Position numbers and translations under genes: made by a program. From Humulus lupulus (taxonomy: Eukaryota > Streptophyta > Magnoliopsida > Rosales > Cannabaceae), in the NCBI RefSeq assembly GCF_963169125.1, contig NC_084802.1, positions 30,571,107 to 30,635,106 of the forward strand: a DNA stretch of 64,000 nucleotides, written 5' to 3'. Positions 12,413-36,180 of this stretch are shown here, one piece after another (position 1 is the stretch's first letter; each line of letters opens with the position of its first letter). The notes under the pieces are model-generated. The model had not been told where the DNA came from. It ran no database searches and was given only the letters and a program-made list of their open reading frames with translations.

Positions 12413-13049
12413 CAATCACCACATTTATTCTTCTATCCAATAAAAAACCCCCTCCATCCTCTTCTTCCTCCTCTGTTTTGGGTTTTCCTTTCCAGTAAAA
12501 TTTCTGATTTTTCAGGTATATACATAAATATGAGACAAGAAATCTTCGTTTCTCTCTCGCTTTTTTAGGGTCCGATCATCTTCATCTTGTGTTTGCTCTG
12601 TTTGGTTCCTGAAGTAAGAAGTCTCTTTTTCTTTTCGGTATCGATTTGGTGTGTATTGTTTGGTTTTAGCTGATTTGTAGTTCCTCCTTTTTTTTTTCTT
12701 TCTATTCTATGTTTTTGGTCAACTTAATGGAAAGTGCGGGAAGAAGAATAGTATTTTAATGTTTAACCTTGGAAAATTTTATTAGTGTTGTCTTTTTTTT
12801 TTTTTTTTTGCGATTCTAAAAGAGAAATGTGCCAACGCCCTGATTATCAGAATTCATAAAATTGTTAATGGAAGAGCTTACTTAGACTCATCCTTTTCTG
12901 GGATTTTTTTTTCCTACAAATGAAATGTTTTTTTTTCTTGATGCGCGTGTGAGAATAGTTCGGTGATTCTTTTTGTGTTTTGTTACTTATGAAATGTATT
13001 GCTGTTCTTGATCAGGGATTTGGTTGTAAAGTGCTTCCATTTATTTGAA
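12413..13049 (+). promoter_or_regulatory. PGI proximal promoter and 5' UTR
   Basis: Holds a CT-rich leader (CCTCTTCTTCCTCCTC) and possible leader-intron signals: donor GAAGTAAGAAG near 12610 and acceptor TTGATCAG near 13015. No clear TATA box could be chosen. The transcript start is not visible from sequence alone. Confidence 0.35.
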
Positions 13050-24780
<11,731 letters not shown>

Positions 24781-25620
24781 TTCAAACAAGATCCTTTGTT
24801 TGTGCCAAACAAGAAAAGGTGGAGAGAATAACAAGAAAACATCAAGAACTTTTGTTCTTCTTCTTGGATCCTCAACGAATGTTGTCCATTTATTTCAAAT
24901 CAATGAGAAAACAATAAGGCTATTGTGATAAATTACAATATGAAACCCTAGCCACCATGGGTTTCGATTGCTCCTCTTGTAGCTGCTATCTGAGTTTTTT
25001 TGTGTTTCAGGCGGTTTTGTTTTCTTTAATCATAATAGAGTGGGTTCCTTCAGTCAGAATAGAGTGGGTTTAGTTTTCTGAGTTTTTCCGCGCCGCTGGT
25101 TTCTTTGAGATTTCCACCTCTACAAGATGCGTTTGATTTGGGCTTGGCTGCAAGCTTCTTCATCCCTTTCCAATTCGGAATCTCCATCATATAAGCCTAT
25201 CTATATGGGGTCTGTTAGTGAGGAGGTAAATGTTGGTCAGGATTGAAAATATGGTAGGGATGTAAATGGGGTGGGGTTGGGTAGGCTCCCTACCCCTGCC
25301 TCTTCCCGTGTAAATGGGTTCGGAGCCCAACGGGTACTCATTTAATTAGACAAAGTTTATTTTTTTAATCAAAATTTGTAAAAAAATTTATACTTTTTAT
25401 ATATAAAATAATACCATTAAAATATAAAAATTATTATATGATATATTTATAATAAGACGAATTCTTTAATCTCTCGCATGACTGAGTCTTTCATTTTGGG
25501 GTTTATTTTTTCGCCGAGTGTCAAATTTTTATAGGAGTTTGTCTCTTTTTTACATTTGCGGAAAGTTGCTGGTGATGTGAGTATAAAAAGTAGGGGCAAA
25601 AAACTAATTCCCTGTCAAAA
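24781..25620. other. PGI 3' UTR and downstream spacer
   Basis: The first ~170 bp after the TAA are probably 3' UTR; AATAAGGC near 24916 is the only weak polyadenylation-like signal. From 25255 a TAGGGATGTAAATGGGG string resembles the end of a hAT-type MITE, but its partner end was not found. No gene. Confidence 0.4.
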
Positions 25621-26735
25621 AATATGTACAGTTGATGATTTGATTGTAAACTTAATATGAATTTGAGAGATATTTACGATTTTAGTAACGTAAGCATTGT
25701 GCTTCTGTCAAGTGATTTATATGTTATGTTGAGTAAGACGCAACAATAACTACGTAAGTAAAACTGATATATATTTTGTAGTTGTTTTATAAGATTCTTT
25801 AAAGTTTTTTCCTGGAGATGTTTCATTTATTCCCCAACAATCGTAACTCTCCCCCATCAATCATAAATATATATGCATATATATATATACATATATCATT
25901 TTCAACAACATATCGAAAAATTTAAACATCATTCATAAAAACAAATTATAAAAATGCACACAAAACCTTATTTTGAACTAACCCAAGGTCACCATCACGT
26001 GCGAAGAGCTCTGTTAGCCACCATTAGCGAAGAACTTGACCCACCGTAATGGAGAAGTTGAGCCACCGTTTCTAGCCTCATGCCTGTGCTCTACGCCTTG
26101 TCGCCGCCAACCTAGGAGAATGAAAGAGATAGAGATATTTTACAACCAGTAGAAATGACTGATTCATGGAGTATATCCAAAATAATATGTACAGTTGAGG
26201 ACTTGATCGTAAACTTAATATGAATTTGAGAGATATTTACGATTTTGGTAACGTAAGCATTGTGCTTCCGCCAAGTGATTTATATGTTATGTTGAGTGAG
26301 ACGCAACAATAACTACGTAAGTAAAACTAATATATATTTTGTAGTTGTTTTATAAGATTTTTTTAAGTTTTCATTTATTCTCCAACAATCCTAACTCTCC
26401 CCCCATCAATCATAAATATATATGCATATATATATATATATGCATATATCATTTTCAACAACACATCGAAAAATTTAAACATCATTCATAAAAACAAATT
26501 ATAAAAATGCACACAAAACCTTATTTTGAACTAACCCAAGGCCACCATCACGTGCGAAGAGCTCTGTTAGCCACCGTTAGCGAAGAACTCGACCCACCGT
26601 AATGGAGAAGTTGAGCCACCGTTTCTAGCCTTGTGCCTGTGATCTACGCCTTGTCGCCACCAACCTAGGAGAATGAAAGAGATGGAGATATTTTACAACC
26701 AGTAGAAATGACTGATTCATGGAGTATATCCAAAA
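25621..26735. repeat. Direct tandem duplication, 563-bp unit
   Basis: Copy 1 is 25621-26183 and copy 2 is 26184-26735, both starting AATATGTACAGTTGA and ending GGAGTATATCCAAAA. They differ by scattered substitutions (for example GATGATTTGATTG versus GAGGACTTGATCG) and a few small gaps. Each contains an (AT)n stretch with ATGCATAT and the string CACGTGCGAAGAGCTC. No coding frame spans either copy. Confidence 0.9.
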
Positions 26736-27418
26736 GAGGAATCAACATATATCTAATGCCCAACCAAAAATACACAAACAAATAATAGATATAATAGGAA
26801 ATGGAGATTCAGAGTTAGAGTCGACTTGGCAGTTGGGTGGAGTAGAAAATCGACTGGGTCCACTGAGTTAGAGTTGCATTCTTGAGGTTACAGCAGCCAT
26901 GCCGACAAAGATTGAGATGGGAAGACAAATATGGTCTTTTGAAGTGAGAAGGAAATGCATGCACAGATGATGGACGTGAGGGAAGAAGAGAGACGAAGGA
27001 TTGTTTTTTTTTTAAGCAATTGATTGATAAAGAGTAATAGATCCCACCGAAAAAAAATTCTAACCAGTTATTGGTTTTTAAGGGTAGTGTTGTATTTTAA
27101 CAAATTTTTACAAAATAAATTGATCTGATGGCTGACAATCTTTATAGTTAAATCTAATGGTTAAAAATCTATGATAGATTTAGTCCCTCCAAAGCAAGTG
27201 ATGGACTAAAGAATTGCCCTTATAATAATATTTGTATTAAAAATAAAAAAAATATAAATATAACTAGGGTGGGTTCGGAGTGGGTCACATCCCTCGCTAT
27301 CGCCCCACTTGGTGAGAGCATTGTGACCCTCTGTTAGTGTGGTCTAGGGCTGTTAAATCCCTTAGAGAACTTCTATTTCTCAGTCATTTGAAATTTGGGA
27401 TTTGGTGTTGTCGTGGCC
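26736..27418. other. Intergenic spacer
   Basis: No recognisable gene or repeat end. The GC-richer patch at 27265-27320 (GGGTGGGTTCGGAGTGGG) faces the similar patch near 25270, so 25255-27310 may be one old element containing the tandem duplication. Confidence 0.35.
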
Positions 27419-29477
27419 ATGAAGAATCTGTCTTGGAATTGTAGGGGAATTCGTAGATCCATTGCTAAGGCTGTGAGAGCTTTGGGGGAGAAGAGAAGAT
27501 CACGATATTGTAAAAATAAATGCAATATATTATGATTAATATTGTGAATTAATTTGGTATCATTCTAGGTAGGGAATTCGAATTAAATTGTTTCCTTTTT
27601 TTTGTGTGTGTAAAGTGCTTGATTTTTGGACTACAGCTAAGTGATAACCTTGTATACAACCTATTTATAGGCTATTCTTGTATATGTAAAATTATCAATC
27701 AAATATATTTTTCCACACATTTTCGTTGTTATGGAGACCAAACTAAGCAAGATGAAAACCTTTTATTTTTATTTTTATTTTTATGGAAACTAAGCAAGAT
27801 GAGAGTTATGTTAATTCTGTTTGGAGATGCCTGAGTTTTGCTAATGCGGTAGTGGTTTGGACAATTGGTATCACGAGCGGCTTGGGCCTGTTTTGGAAAT
27901 GGGAAGTTGGTATTGAAGTTATTTCAAGCACTCAATCAGTCATTCAAGTGCATTTTCGGCAAATGGCTAATATGCTTGAGTGGATCTGCCTCTTCACTTA
28001 TGCATCTCCAAATCGTTAGGACTGATCTAGCGGGCACATTTCAGGATTTCAGTGTTCCTTGGGCTTGTAAAGGTCACCTGAACTATGTGCTTGTTGATGA
28101 TGAAAAAATTGGTGGGAGGGGAATGGAATGGCAAGGAAATGCTAGATAGGGTAGTTTGTTCCTCTAGCATGGGCTTTAAACATCTCTAAAGCTAGAGTTG
28201 AATCCTTGCCAATTTTAAATTCAGATCATGCTTCTATTTTCCTCTTGAATAAGCCTGTAAAGGTCCCTTTCCGTTTTTTGGATGCTTGGAGTAGAGACTC
28301 CCAACTGTTTTACACTTATCTCAAAAGCATGACAGATAGTGGTTTCAGATTTTAAGAGTTTTAAGCTAATAAGGAAAATTAACCGTACTTCAAAGGATTT
28401 AAAGGTGAGGAAAATTAACAATACTTCAAAGGCTTTAAAGGTTTGGAACAGAGAAGTTTTCGGCTTTTGGAATGAAAAAATAAAGGGTTTATACTTTTTT
28501 GGACCCTGTGTTTTTTCCCGTTACCTGTTTGGACCCTGTGTTTTGACAAATTACTTTTTGGACCCTATGTTTTGTAAAATGGTTAAAATATAACCCTAAA
28601 CCCGATTTTGGTCAATGTTTTTTCAACTAAAATCACAAATAATTTACCAAACTAACAATTCAGAACAAAAATAAAATCATTCTGCTTAAAAACTGTGTTG
28701 TTATATTCAATTTTTTCTTCATCAAAATTGAGTTTAGGGTTCTATTTTAACTATTTTACAAAACATAAGGTCCAAAAAATAATTTGTCAAAACACAGGGT
28801 CCAAACAGGTAATAGGAAAAAACACAGGGTCCAAAAAGGTATAAACCCAAAAATAAATTTGCTATCTAGACTCCTTACTGAGGTCGAAAATCGTCCCCCT
28901 TCCATTAAGCTTGAGATAGCTGAAGTGGAAGAACGACAACATTTTATTTAGAGGCATAATTGAGAGAGTTTTGGTTGAGCAGGGGATTGTAATAATACTA
29001 TTTATTTCACTCGTCAATTGCTGTGCGGCGAAGTGCAATTATGTATGGGATGTCTTTGAGAATGGCAAAGATTGGATCTTAGGAGGCACATGCGTGGGAT
29101 CCTATTTCAGAGAACATTTCATCAATTTGTTAAATCAACAAATCCTCCGGAAGATTCAGAGTTGGATGAGTAAATTTTGCCTTCGATCTCGGATGAGTCG
29201 AACTTAATATTGGTCTCATGCCTTGACTCAGAGGAAGTTAAACGAGTGGTAAGCCTTGATGATTTCCCTGCAAAGTTTTATAAGCACTACTGGAGTATAG
29301 CTAGGCCGGATCTAGTGGATTATGTTAGAGATTTATTTCAAAATGGGCGTTTTGTAAGAGAAATAAACAAAACTTCTTTAGTTCTTATTCCAAAGTAGTC
29401 ATATGCAGCATGTTTCAATGACTATTTCCCAATTAGTTTATGCAATGTGGCTTATAAAGTGATAGCCATGATCTTGC
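27419..29477 (+). pseudogene. LINE (L1-type) ORF2: endonuclease to start of reverse transcriptase
   Basis: ATG at 27419 gives MKNLSWNCRGIRR, the standard opening of plant LINE ORF2 endonuclease. After a disrupted stretch the endonuclease resumes at about 27783 (METKQDESYVNSVWRCLSFA) and 28060-28125 (CKGHLNYVLVDDEKIGGR). SLPILNSDHASIFLL (about 28200-28250) follows. The linker continues on both sides of the MITE (LKVWNREVFGFWNEKI, then LLTEVENRPPSIKLEI). The reverse transcriptase begins DFPAKFYKHYWSIARPDL (about 29262) and ends near ISLCNVAYKVIAMIL at 29475, where an LTR cuts in. Many stops; dead copy. Confidence 0.8.
28485..28848. mobile_element. MULE-type MITE with long TIRs, 364 bp
   Basis: Terminal inverted repeats of about 115 bp start GGGTTTATAC on each strand and contain GGACCCTGTGTTTT in both arms. 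The flanks are the 9-bp duplication AAAAATAAA (28476-28484 and 28849-28857). Removing the insert rejoins the LINE frame. Long TIRs plus a 9-bp duplication are typical of Mutator-like elements. Confidence 0.9.
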
Positions 29478-31043
29478 TGTTGACACCGCTTTTCGTCAAC
29501 TTAGAACACAAGAGCATGGATTCAAAAATAGAGATATGATAAAATAAATAATACCATATTTTATAGTAGTTCGACCTAAAAAACATGACCTATGTCCACT
29601 TAGTCACTTTTATTGATATTTAAGCTTGAAGAACCATAGTTTCCAGCAAACTTACTGTTGTGATATAATTTGGTCAATAATGTGCAAGTGTACATAGTCA
29701 CAAAACAAGTAATATAATGATAAGTGAGTATCGTCTCCACAGAGATTGAAATAGCAAATAATTGTGCACAAATTAATTACCAAACAATTTAATGGTGGTG
29801 AAAAATAAATTGAAAATGCTTGAAATAAACTAAGATGCTAATCTAAAAGCAAGAGAAATTCAATTTGTTGAAATGTGCTTGAACTATTAAATTCCCTTAT
29901 GTCAAGTAACCTATAACGTTTGCGGTAGCAAAATTCCTAGATTTAACAATAATTCAAAATAAGTTCATTGAACTTTCCCAGATCCTATAGTCTTAATTTT
30001 TTCACCTAATTAAATATATTCCTATGCCAATTAAGTTTAAGAAGTCAATTTTAAGCTTCAATTCACAATTATTACACAAAGTAATTAACACATTCATATG
30101 CTATTGACAAAACATAATCTAACAAGATTATCTACTTGTGTCATTCAAGTTCCTCCATTATATTCAAACTTTCCATCAAAAATATAACTAATCATCTTGC
30201 CATTGATGGCCAAACAACAACAAAAATTCATCATTAAGCACATTTGAATGAACAATGGGAAATTTTACTAAAATAAAGTGCTAGAAATTGAAAACTAAGA
30301 CATACAGATCGTTAATAATCCAAGCTTCGAAAGATCTAATTCATGACTAACTTAAGAGATACAAATACAAAATCAAAACAATCCATGAGTATTTAAAGAG
30401 AAAAAGCTACAAAAATTACAAACTTAAATGAGATTAAAGAGAAGAAAACAAGCCAAAGATGATGAATCAACAATCTTGTCTTCCTCCTCTTCCTTTCCTT
30501 CCCTGGATTCTCTTCCTCAAGCTTGGAATTTCTTCTTCTTTTTCTTCATTTCTCTTCTCCCTCTTTCTAAAATGGCAGCTCTCCTCTCAATGGTGGCTAC
30601 CTCTCTTTTTTCTGATGCTAGGGCAATAATCCTGTCCCTAATTAGAAAGCCCACCACATTTGTCTTTATTTTTGGCCCGCTCATTTTTTTTTCTCTTCTA
30701 GAAAATGCTCCAAAATGCAGCTCATTACCTCTATTTTTTCCCACCTTATCATTCCTTGCCAACTCAATTAATGACATGCCAAGTGTCTCTTCTTCATATG
30801 CTGAAATTCCCGACTTGAATCTTGATGGAAATGCTCTAGCAAAATTTCCTTTGCTACAACAAAATCTAAAATTTCTGCACAAACAAAACTACTTAGAAGC
30901 CAATTTACTTTTCATCTTTTTCCTTGGATAATTCATGCATAAATTCATTATTTTCCTACTTTTAGCTCTTAAAAACTAAAAATACACCATAACTCACAAC
31001 AACACAAAAAATGAAAATAAATTAACTAAAAATATCAATAATA
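29478..31043 (-). mobile_element. Nested minus-strand gypsy LTR sequence
   Basis: The left edge TGTTGACACCGCTTTTCGTC is the reverse complement of the Tat-like LTR end seen at 20471-20493, so a Tat-type LTR begins here on the minus strand. At 29656 a second LTR seems to start (TGTTGTGATATAATTTGG). Its minus-strand text includes GTGGAGACGATACTCAC, common near the ends of Athila/Tat-group LTRs. The right edge is uncertain (about 31043) and no target duplication was found. The 167-codon + strand ORF inside has no recognisable family. Confidence 0.5.
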
Positions 31044-33578
31044 AACATTCTTCGGATTTTGCATCCTCGGTGAGATCATTCGCCATTCCATGGCCAACAC
31101 TGTTCAGGTATGTTTCTTCTCTTATTTTTGTACTTGTTATCTCTCCCTATAATTTTCTATATTGATCTCTTTTTATCCTTTGTAGAGAATGATCATTTTG
31201 ACAAACCTATTTGAGTCTATCGAACAGTTGAAGAATGATAAGGAAAATGCATGTCGCACCCTTATGGCTGAGATAGAAACTGTTTGTGGCAAGAGGAATA
31301 GTTGTAGGACTGAGCTTCAGCAACTCAAAAGCTCTTCTTGTACAAAGATCAATCAACTGAAAGTTGAGATTAACCGGCTCCAGAAGTCTCATGCTGTTGA
31401 GATTGAGCAACTTAAACCTGATGTTGAAGCTTATCACCTTCAAACCCTTGAAGAAGAAGGAGAGATATTAAATAACATGTTTTTTCAGGTCTGGAAACAC
31501 AGCCACATTATTGATTTATCATTCCTGAATGGAAGAGAGAAGTCCCTACCAGAGGCTTGCGAACAGAGACTTGTTGATGAGGAAAATGCTTCTGTTCACA
31601 CATCCTTAGTGTTGGGGTTTTATGCCCTAATTAAAACTCAAATTCTTTGTAATCTCATTTTATTATCAATAAAAGAATAGAAATCATTTTTTGACATGGT
31701 CAATCACTTTGTTCACATGTTTTATTTTCATGATTATTTGTTTAATATAAACTTCTATTAAATCCCGAGCATATAGCTAATCTTATTTATAGTGACGTAA
31801 TCACAGTGGAATATAAATATGATTATATGTTCAAAATAAGTTAGTCCTAAGATTAGTCAGTGCACCGAATTTACACTGACTTGCCAATCTACGATATGAT
31901 CTACTTACACATTATAGTGTTATGTTCTTTCCAGAACATTAGCAAAGTAGATAAGATCGGATGTATTTGTTACATCGGACTAGACCGATATTGACAGTTG
32001 ATAAGATAAGTAAACATACCGTTATTATCTATTCTAGTCATATCATATAGTTGACCATAGGTCAATTCAATCTCAATTCTGAGTGGTTAGTATTCTAACT
32101 GATTGTATTATTTGAGTTCTTTGACTTGTTTGTTACCAGCTTACCCTACGGACTAGCCCATACTTGCATCTTGGGAACTCGGTAGTATAATTGAGTGGGA
32201 GTGTTAAGCATAGATATGAACATCTATAGCTTCTGATGAAGAAGTGAAACGATGGTTTCCTTTTAGTTTGGTTCAAGGTGTTAAATGATAGAGATCTCAT
32301 TTCAGTAATTAAATTAGTTTACTGAAATATCATTTACAAGGAACTAAGTGTTTTAAGGATAAACTACAATGATGGGTAAAACGATATTTTAGTCCTATCT
32401 CATTGTAGACCGTCTATAGAGGATTGAGTGACAATTATGGTTGTAACAATGGATAATTAATAGTGTATCTATATTTGTTATAGAGCGTTCTATGAATTCA
32501 AGAGTGCAATTCCAAGTCTATAGTGGAGTTACGAGGAATTAACAAGTTAGTAAATTTATTTGTTAGATTTATGATAACTTATTGAAGCTTGATTTCATAG
32601 TCCTATGGTCCCCATTGTACCTTGGATAAAATCATCTAGATAGTCTCAATTAATTGATTTAATTATCAATTAGAATTATCAAAGTTGACCAGGTCAATTT
32701 TGGATAGTTTCAGAGAGTTGTGTAATTTTGAGAAGAAAAGAGAAATTATGACAGATTTATTAATTAAGATAAATTGGTATCTAAATTAATAAATAAATTT
32801 AAATCAAGGTTCAAATTATAAATAATTAATTTGATAAAGGATTTAAATAATTATTTAATTAATTAAATCAATAGAAAATAATACAGGCCTTGATTTTAAG
32901 TCCAATGAGCTTATAATCAAATGGGAAATTTCACGGGTCTATAGCCCATGATAATTTCGACCTAGGGCTTCAAAATGACTATTATTTTATTGATTTTTTT
33001 AATTAAATTAAATGGCTTAATTGAGTCTATAAAATGAGTGCTTAGAGAGAAGTCAAAACAGAAGTTTGATAAGTCACAAGTCAGATTTTCTGATAGTTTT
33101 AGATTCTCTCTAAACACAAGTCCTTTTCTATGCCTCTTTGTTATTTTCTCTTCTTCTCTCTATATCTATCTCATGTGTTGAGAATTTCCCACACTGGTCT
33201 AGGTGGTTGTAAAGATACATTGGAAGATTGTGAAGAAAATAGAAGATCGGTTCAGTTTCTTGATAATACTCTGCGACAGAAAGGATACAAGAGTTAGAGA
33301 AACTAAAAGAAGGACTCTTTAATTCCGCTGCGTATACTGTAAGTATTCTATTCTTTGTTTCTCTTGAATTCAATTTTAGAAACATGTTTTAGGCTATCTC
33401 GTATTAATTTGTTTAATATTAGATATACATGAAAATAAATAAAGATCTTGTATAAGTTTTTCCAACACTTAGTACAGCCAGGGGATGGTGATGTTAGTTC
33501 AAGACCTGAAGATCACGTTACCAGCACTTTTGTTGACCCTTTAGCTACCTCGGGCAACCAAAACCTTGAGCTAGAGTC
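31044..33578 (+). pseudogene. Coiled-coil ORF, probably antisense ORF of a Tat-type element, split by a solo LTR
   Basis: A short upstream exon (GEIIRHSMANTVQ, ending 31108 at a GTATGT donor) leads to an exon from 31187. That exon encodes a Lys/Glu/Leu-rich coiled coil (SIEQLKNDKENACRTLMAEI onward) and a tail with DLSFLNGREKSLPEACEQRL. A solo LTR interrupts it at 31610. After the LTR the same frame resumes (PGDGDVSSRPEDHVTSTFVD) and stops at 33578-33580. It lies next to a minus-strand Tat-type LTR on the strand antisense to that element, the place where Tat elements carry an extra antisense ORF. The family link is inference; no domain is certain. Confidence 0.5.
31610..33467. mobile_element. 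Solo LTR, 1858 bp, long-LTR type
   Basis: Begins TGTTGGGGTTTTATGCCC and ends TTTTTCCAACA, flanked by CTTAG on both sides (31605-31609 and 33468-33472). No internal coding sequence, primer site or second LTR. The long LTR and the ends suggest a copia lineage of the Angela/Maximus type, which is inference. It sits inside the coiled-coil ORF. Confidence 0.85.
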
Positions 33579-33682
33579 CTGATAACTTAATGTCTAGTAC
33601 ACCTTATGTTCAAGTATTTTGTACTAGTACACCTTTGACTATATTTTATTTTTGTTGTAGTCTGTACTTATATGTTGTACAG

Positions 33683-34400
<718 letters not shown>

Positions 34401-34429
34401 GTATCAGTAGCAGTAGCTTAGGATCACGT

Positions 34430-34935
34430 TTTACTCAGTCAAAGTTGTTTTTACCAAACTTCAAGTGTGTTGAAAATGTGCAAAAACGTGTTTAAAATAT
34501 CAGCGTATGCCGATATATCGCAGCTATAGGAGCCGATACATCGCCTAAGGTTGATACGGAAAATACATCGACTTTGCACGAAAAAAACCACAGAGGCTCG
34601 AAGGGGCAAGCGATATATCGCCTATAGGGGGCGATATATCGGCCCTTTGTTATGTTTTTGAAATTTCATGGAACCGAATTAGAACAGCCCTCAACAACCT
34701 AGATTTGCTCCTGAATGTTTTTGACCGAGTTCTGGGCATCTGTTGAACTGAAAATTCAAATTTATTCAATTATTATTATTCATTTATTTATTCTTTTTAA
34801 AAGGGGTTAGTTTCACTCCTTGAACTCTATAAATAGGACTTAGTACTCAACCATTTCATTCATTATTCAAGCATTCTTCAGAGGCTCCAAGCTGCTAAGT
34901 TTATTATAGAGAGAAAACACTAGGCTAGTGGAAAT
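34430..34935 (+). repeat. LTR fragment with CGATATATCG palindromes
   Basis: Contains three perfect CGATATATCG palindromes (34511-34520, 34611-34620, 34632-34641) and a TATA box (CTCTATAAATAGGA, about 34826-34839), followed by a leader like those of other LTRs in the window. It abuts the MULE relic at about 34935. The left end and any duplication were not found. Confidence 0.5.
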
Positions 34936-36180
34936 ATTTTACCTCACGCTCTTGTGCACTGGCAGAATGTAAAGTCCCCCCATATGTTGCCTTTAGGAAA
35001 GTGCCATTAACAACTATTATAGGTTTGGATTTGTTCCAGCCTTGCAACGATTCATTCAATGCCATGAATATGAACAACAAAATGTTGTCTTCAGCTGTTT
35101 TGAAGTCCATCACTAACCTAGGATTTTTCTTTTGCAACATATGCAAGTAACTTGGAATCAGGGTATAAGATTCATTTGATTTTCCTCTTAAATTGTTCAG
35201 AGAGTTCTCTTTACTTCTCCAAGCTTTCATATAATTCATTTTGATCCCATATCTATCATTCAAATCACCTCTGATGTATGCTGGTGTGCATGTTGTTTTG
35301 ATGTTGAGGAACTTTGGCTTTATACACTCTCCAATTAATTTTGATGTTGCTTGGCGTTGATCGCTGAATCGTATTTCCAGGGAGCATGTGTGTATTTTGT
35401 AGTACTTCCTGATGATGAACGACTGTGTGTTTCCATTCCTAGATGCTCTTTGGTACTACTTGCAATTTTCATCCAAACACACAATAGTGTACTCTCTTGT
35501 GCATGATTTTTGTACCTTGTATTGGAAGTGATTTCTAATGGTGAAGTAGCTAAGAACAGTCTTTAGTGTTGCTTTATCTTTGTATATTTGGCCGATTTCA
35601 ACTTCTTGATGTTGAGGTTCGGTTATCACCAAAGCATCTAGAGTGTCGACTTGAGTTTCTTTATGCTGGATGTTTTTGAGTTGCTCTATAATTTCTTGAG
35701 TGACTATTTTCGCATAGTCGATGATGTCAAACATCTCAGTGTATGCTTCTGTGGTTTCTTGGGGTTGTTCGATTGTTAATTCAGCTGTTCGTGGACTATT
35801 TTCAATCAGTGGCACGTCTTCTATTATTGTAGATTCCCTATAGTTGAAAAAGGGCACGTTTGATGTTGTTTCCATATTTTCCACTGGGTTGACACATAAG
35901 GGATACTTTGTGAAATCTGTTTCTTTGATTTTGTGTTGCATGTAAAATTTGAGAGTATCATCTTCAACTATTTTTAGTGGTGGGTAACCTTCTTTCACTT
36001 GATAATGCAGTTGAATTGTTGTGTTTCTGGATTGTTCTGCAATTGCTGACATAGTTTCTGAACAAGATCCTTATATCCACAGTCTTTTTGTATTAATTGC
36101 CCACTTGCTTCAAAATCAACATAATTCTTGCTGTTATCCCAGTGTCCTTTGCTTTGTACCAGAATTGGTATTGATTCCAT
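34936..36180 (-). pseudogene. Mutator-like (MULE) transposase, N-terminal half
   Basis: Read leftward from ATG 36180 (MESIPILVQSKGHWDN). A frame change near 36050 leads to the frame from about 36052. The MuDR DNA-binding region is at about 35610-35456 (IGQIYKDKATLKTVLSYFTI, CTREYTIVCLDENCK). The start of the MULE transposase domain is at 35263-34960 (YGIKMNYMKAWRSKE, KPIIVVNGTFLKATYGGTL). In the family the last motif carries the first catalytic Asp (VVDGTFLK); here it reads VNGTF, so Asp has become Asn. The rest of the catalytic domain is cut off by the LTR fragment. Dead copy. Confidence 0.8.

Noticed and set aside
25255..27310. A single hAT element enclosing the tandem duplication
   Set aside because: Only one candidate end (TAGGGATGTAAA) is seen; no 8-bp duplication and no matching right end.
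30428..30931. 167-codon ORF with Ser/Phe-rich product
   Set aside because: Lies inside minus-strand LTR sequence, with no domain; LTRs often contain chance ORFs.
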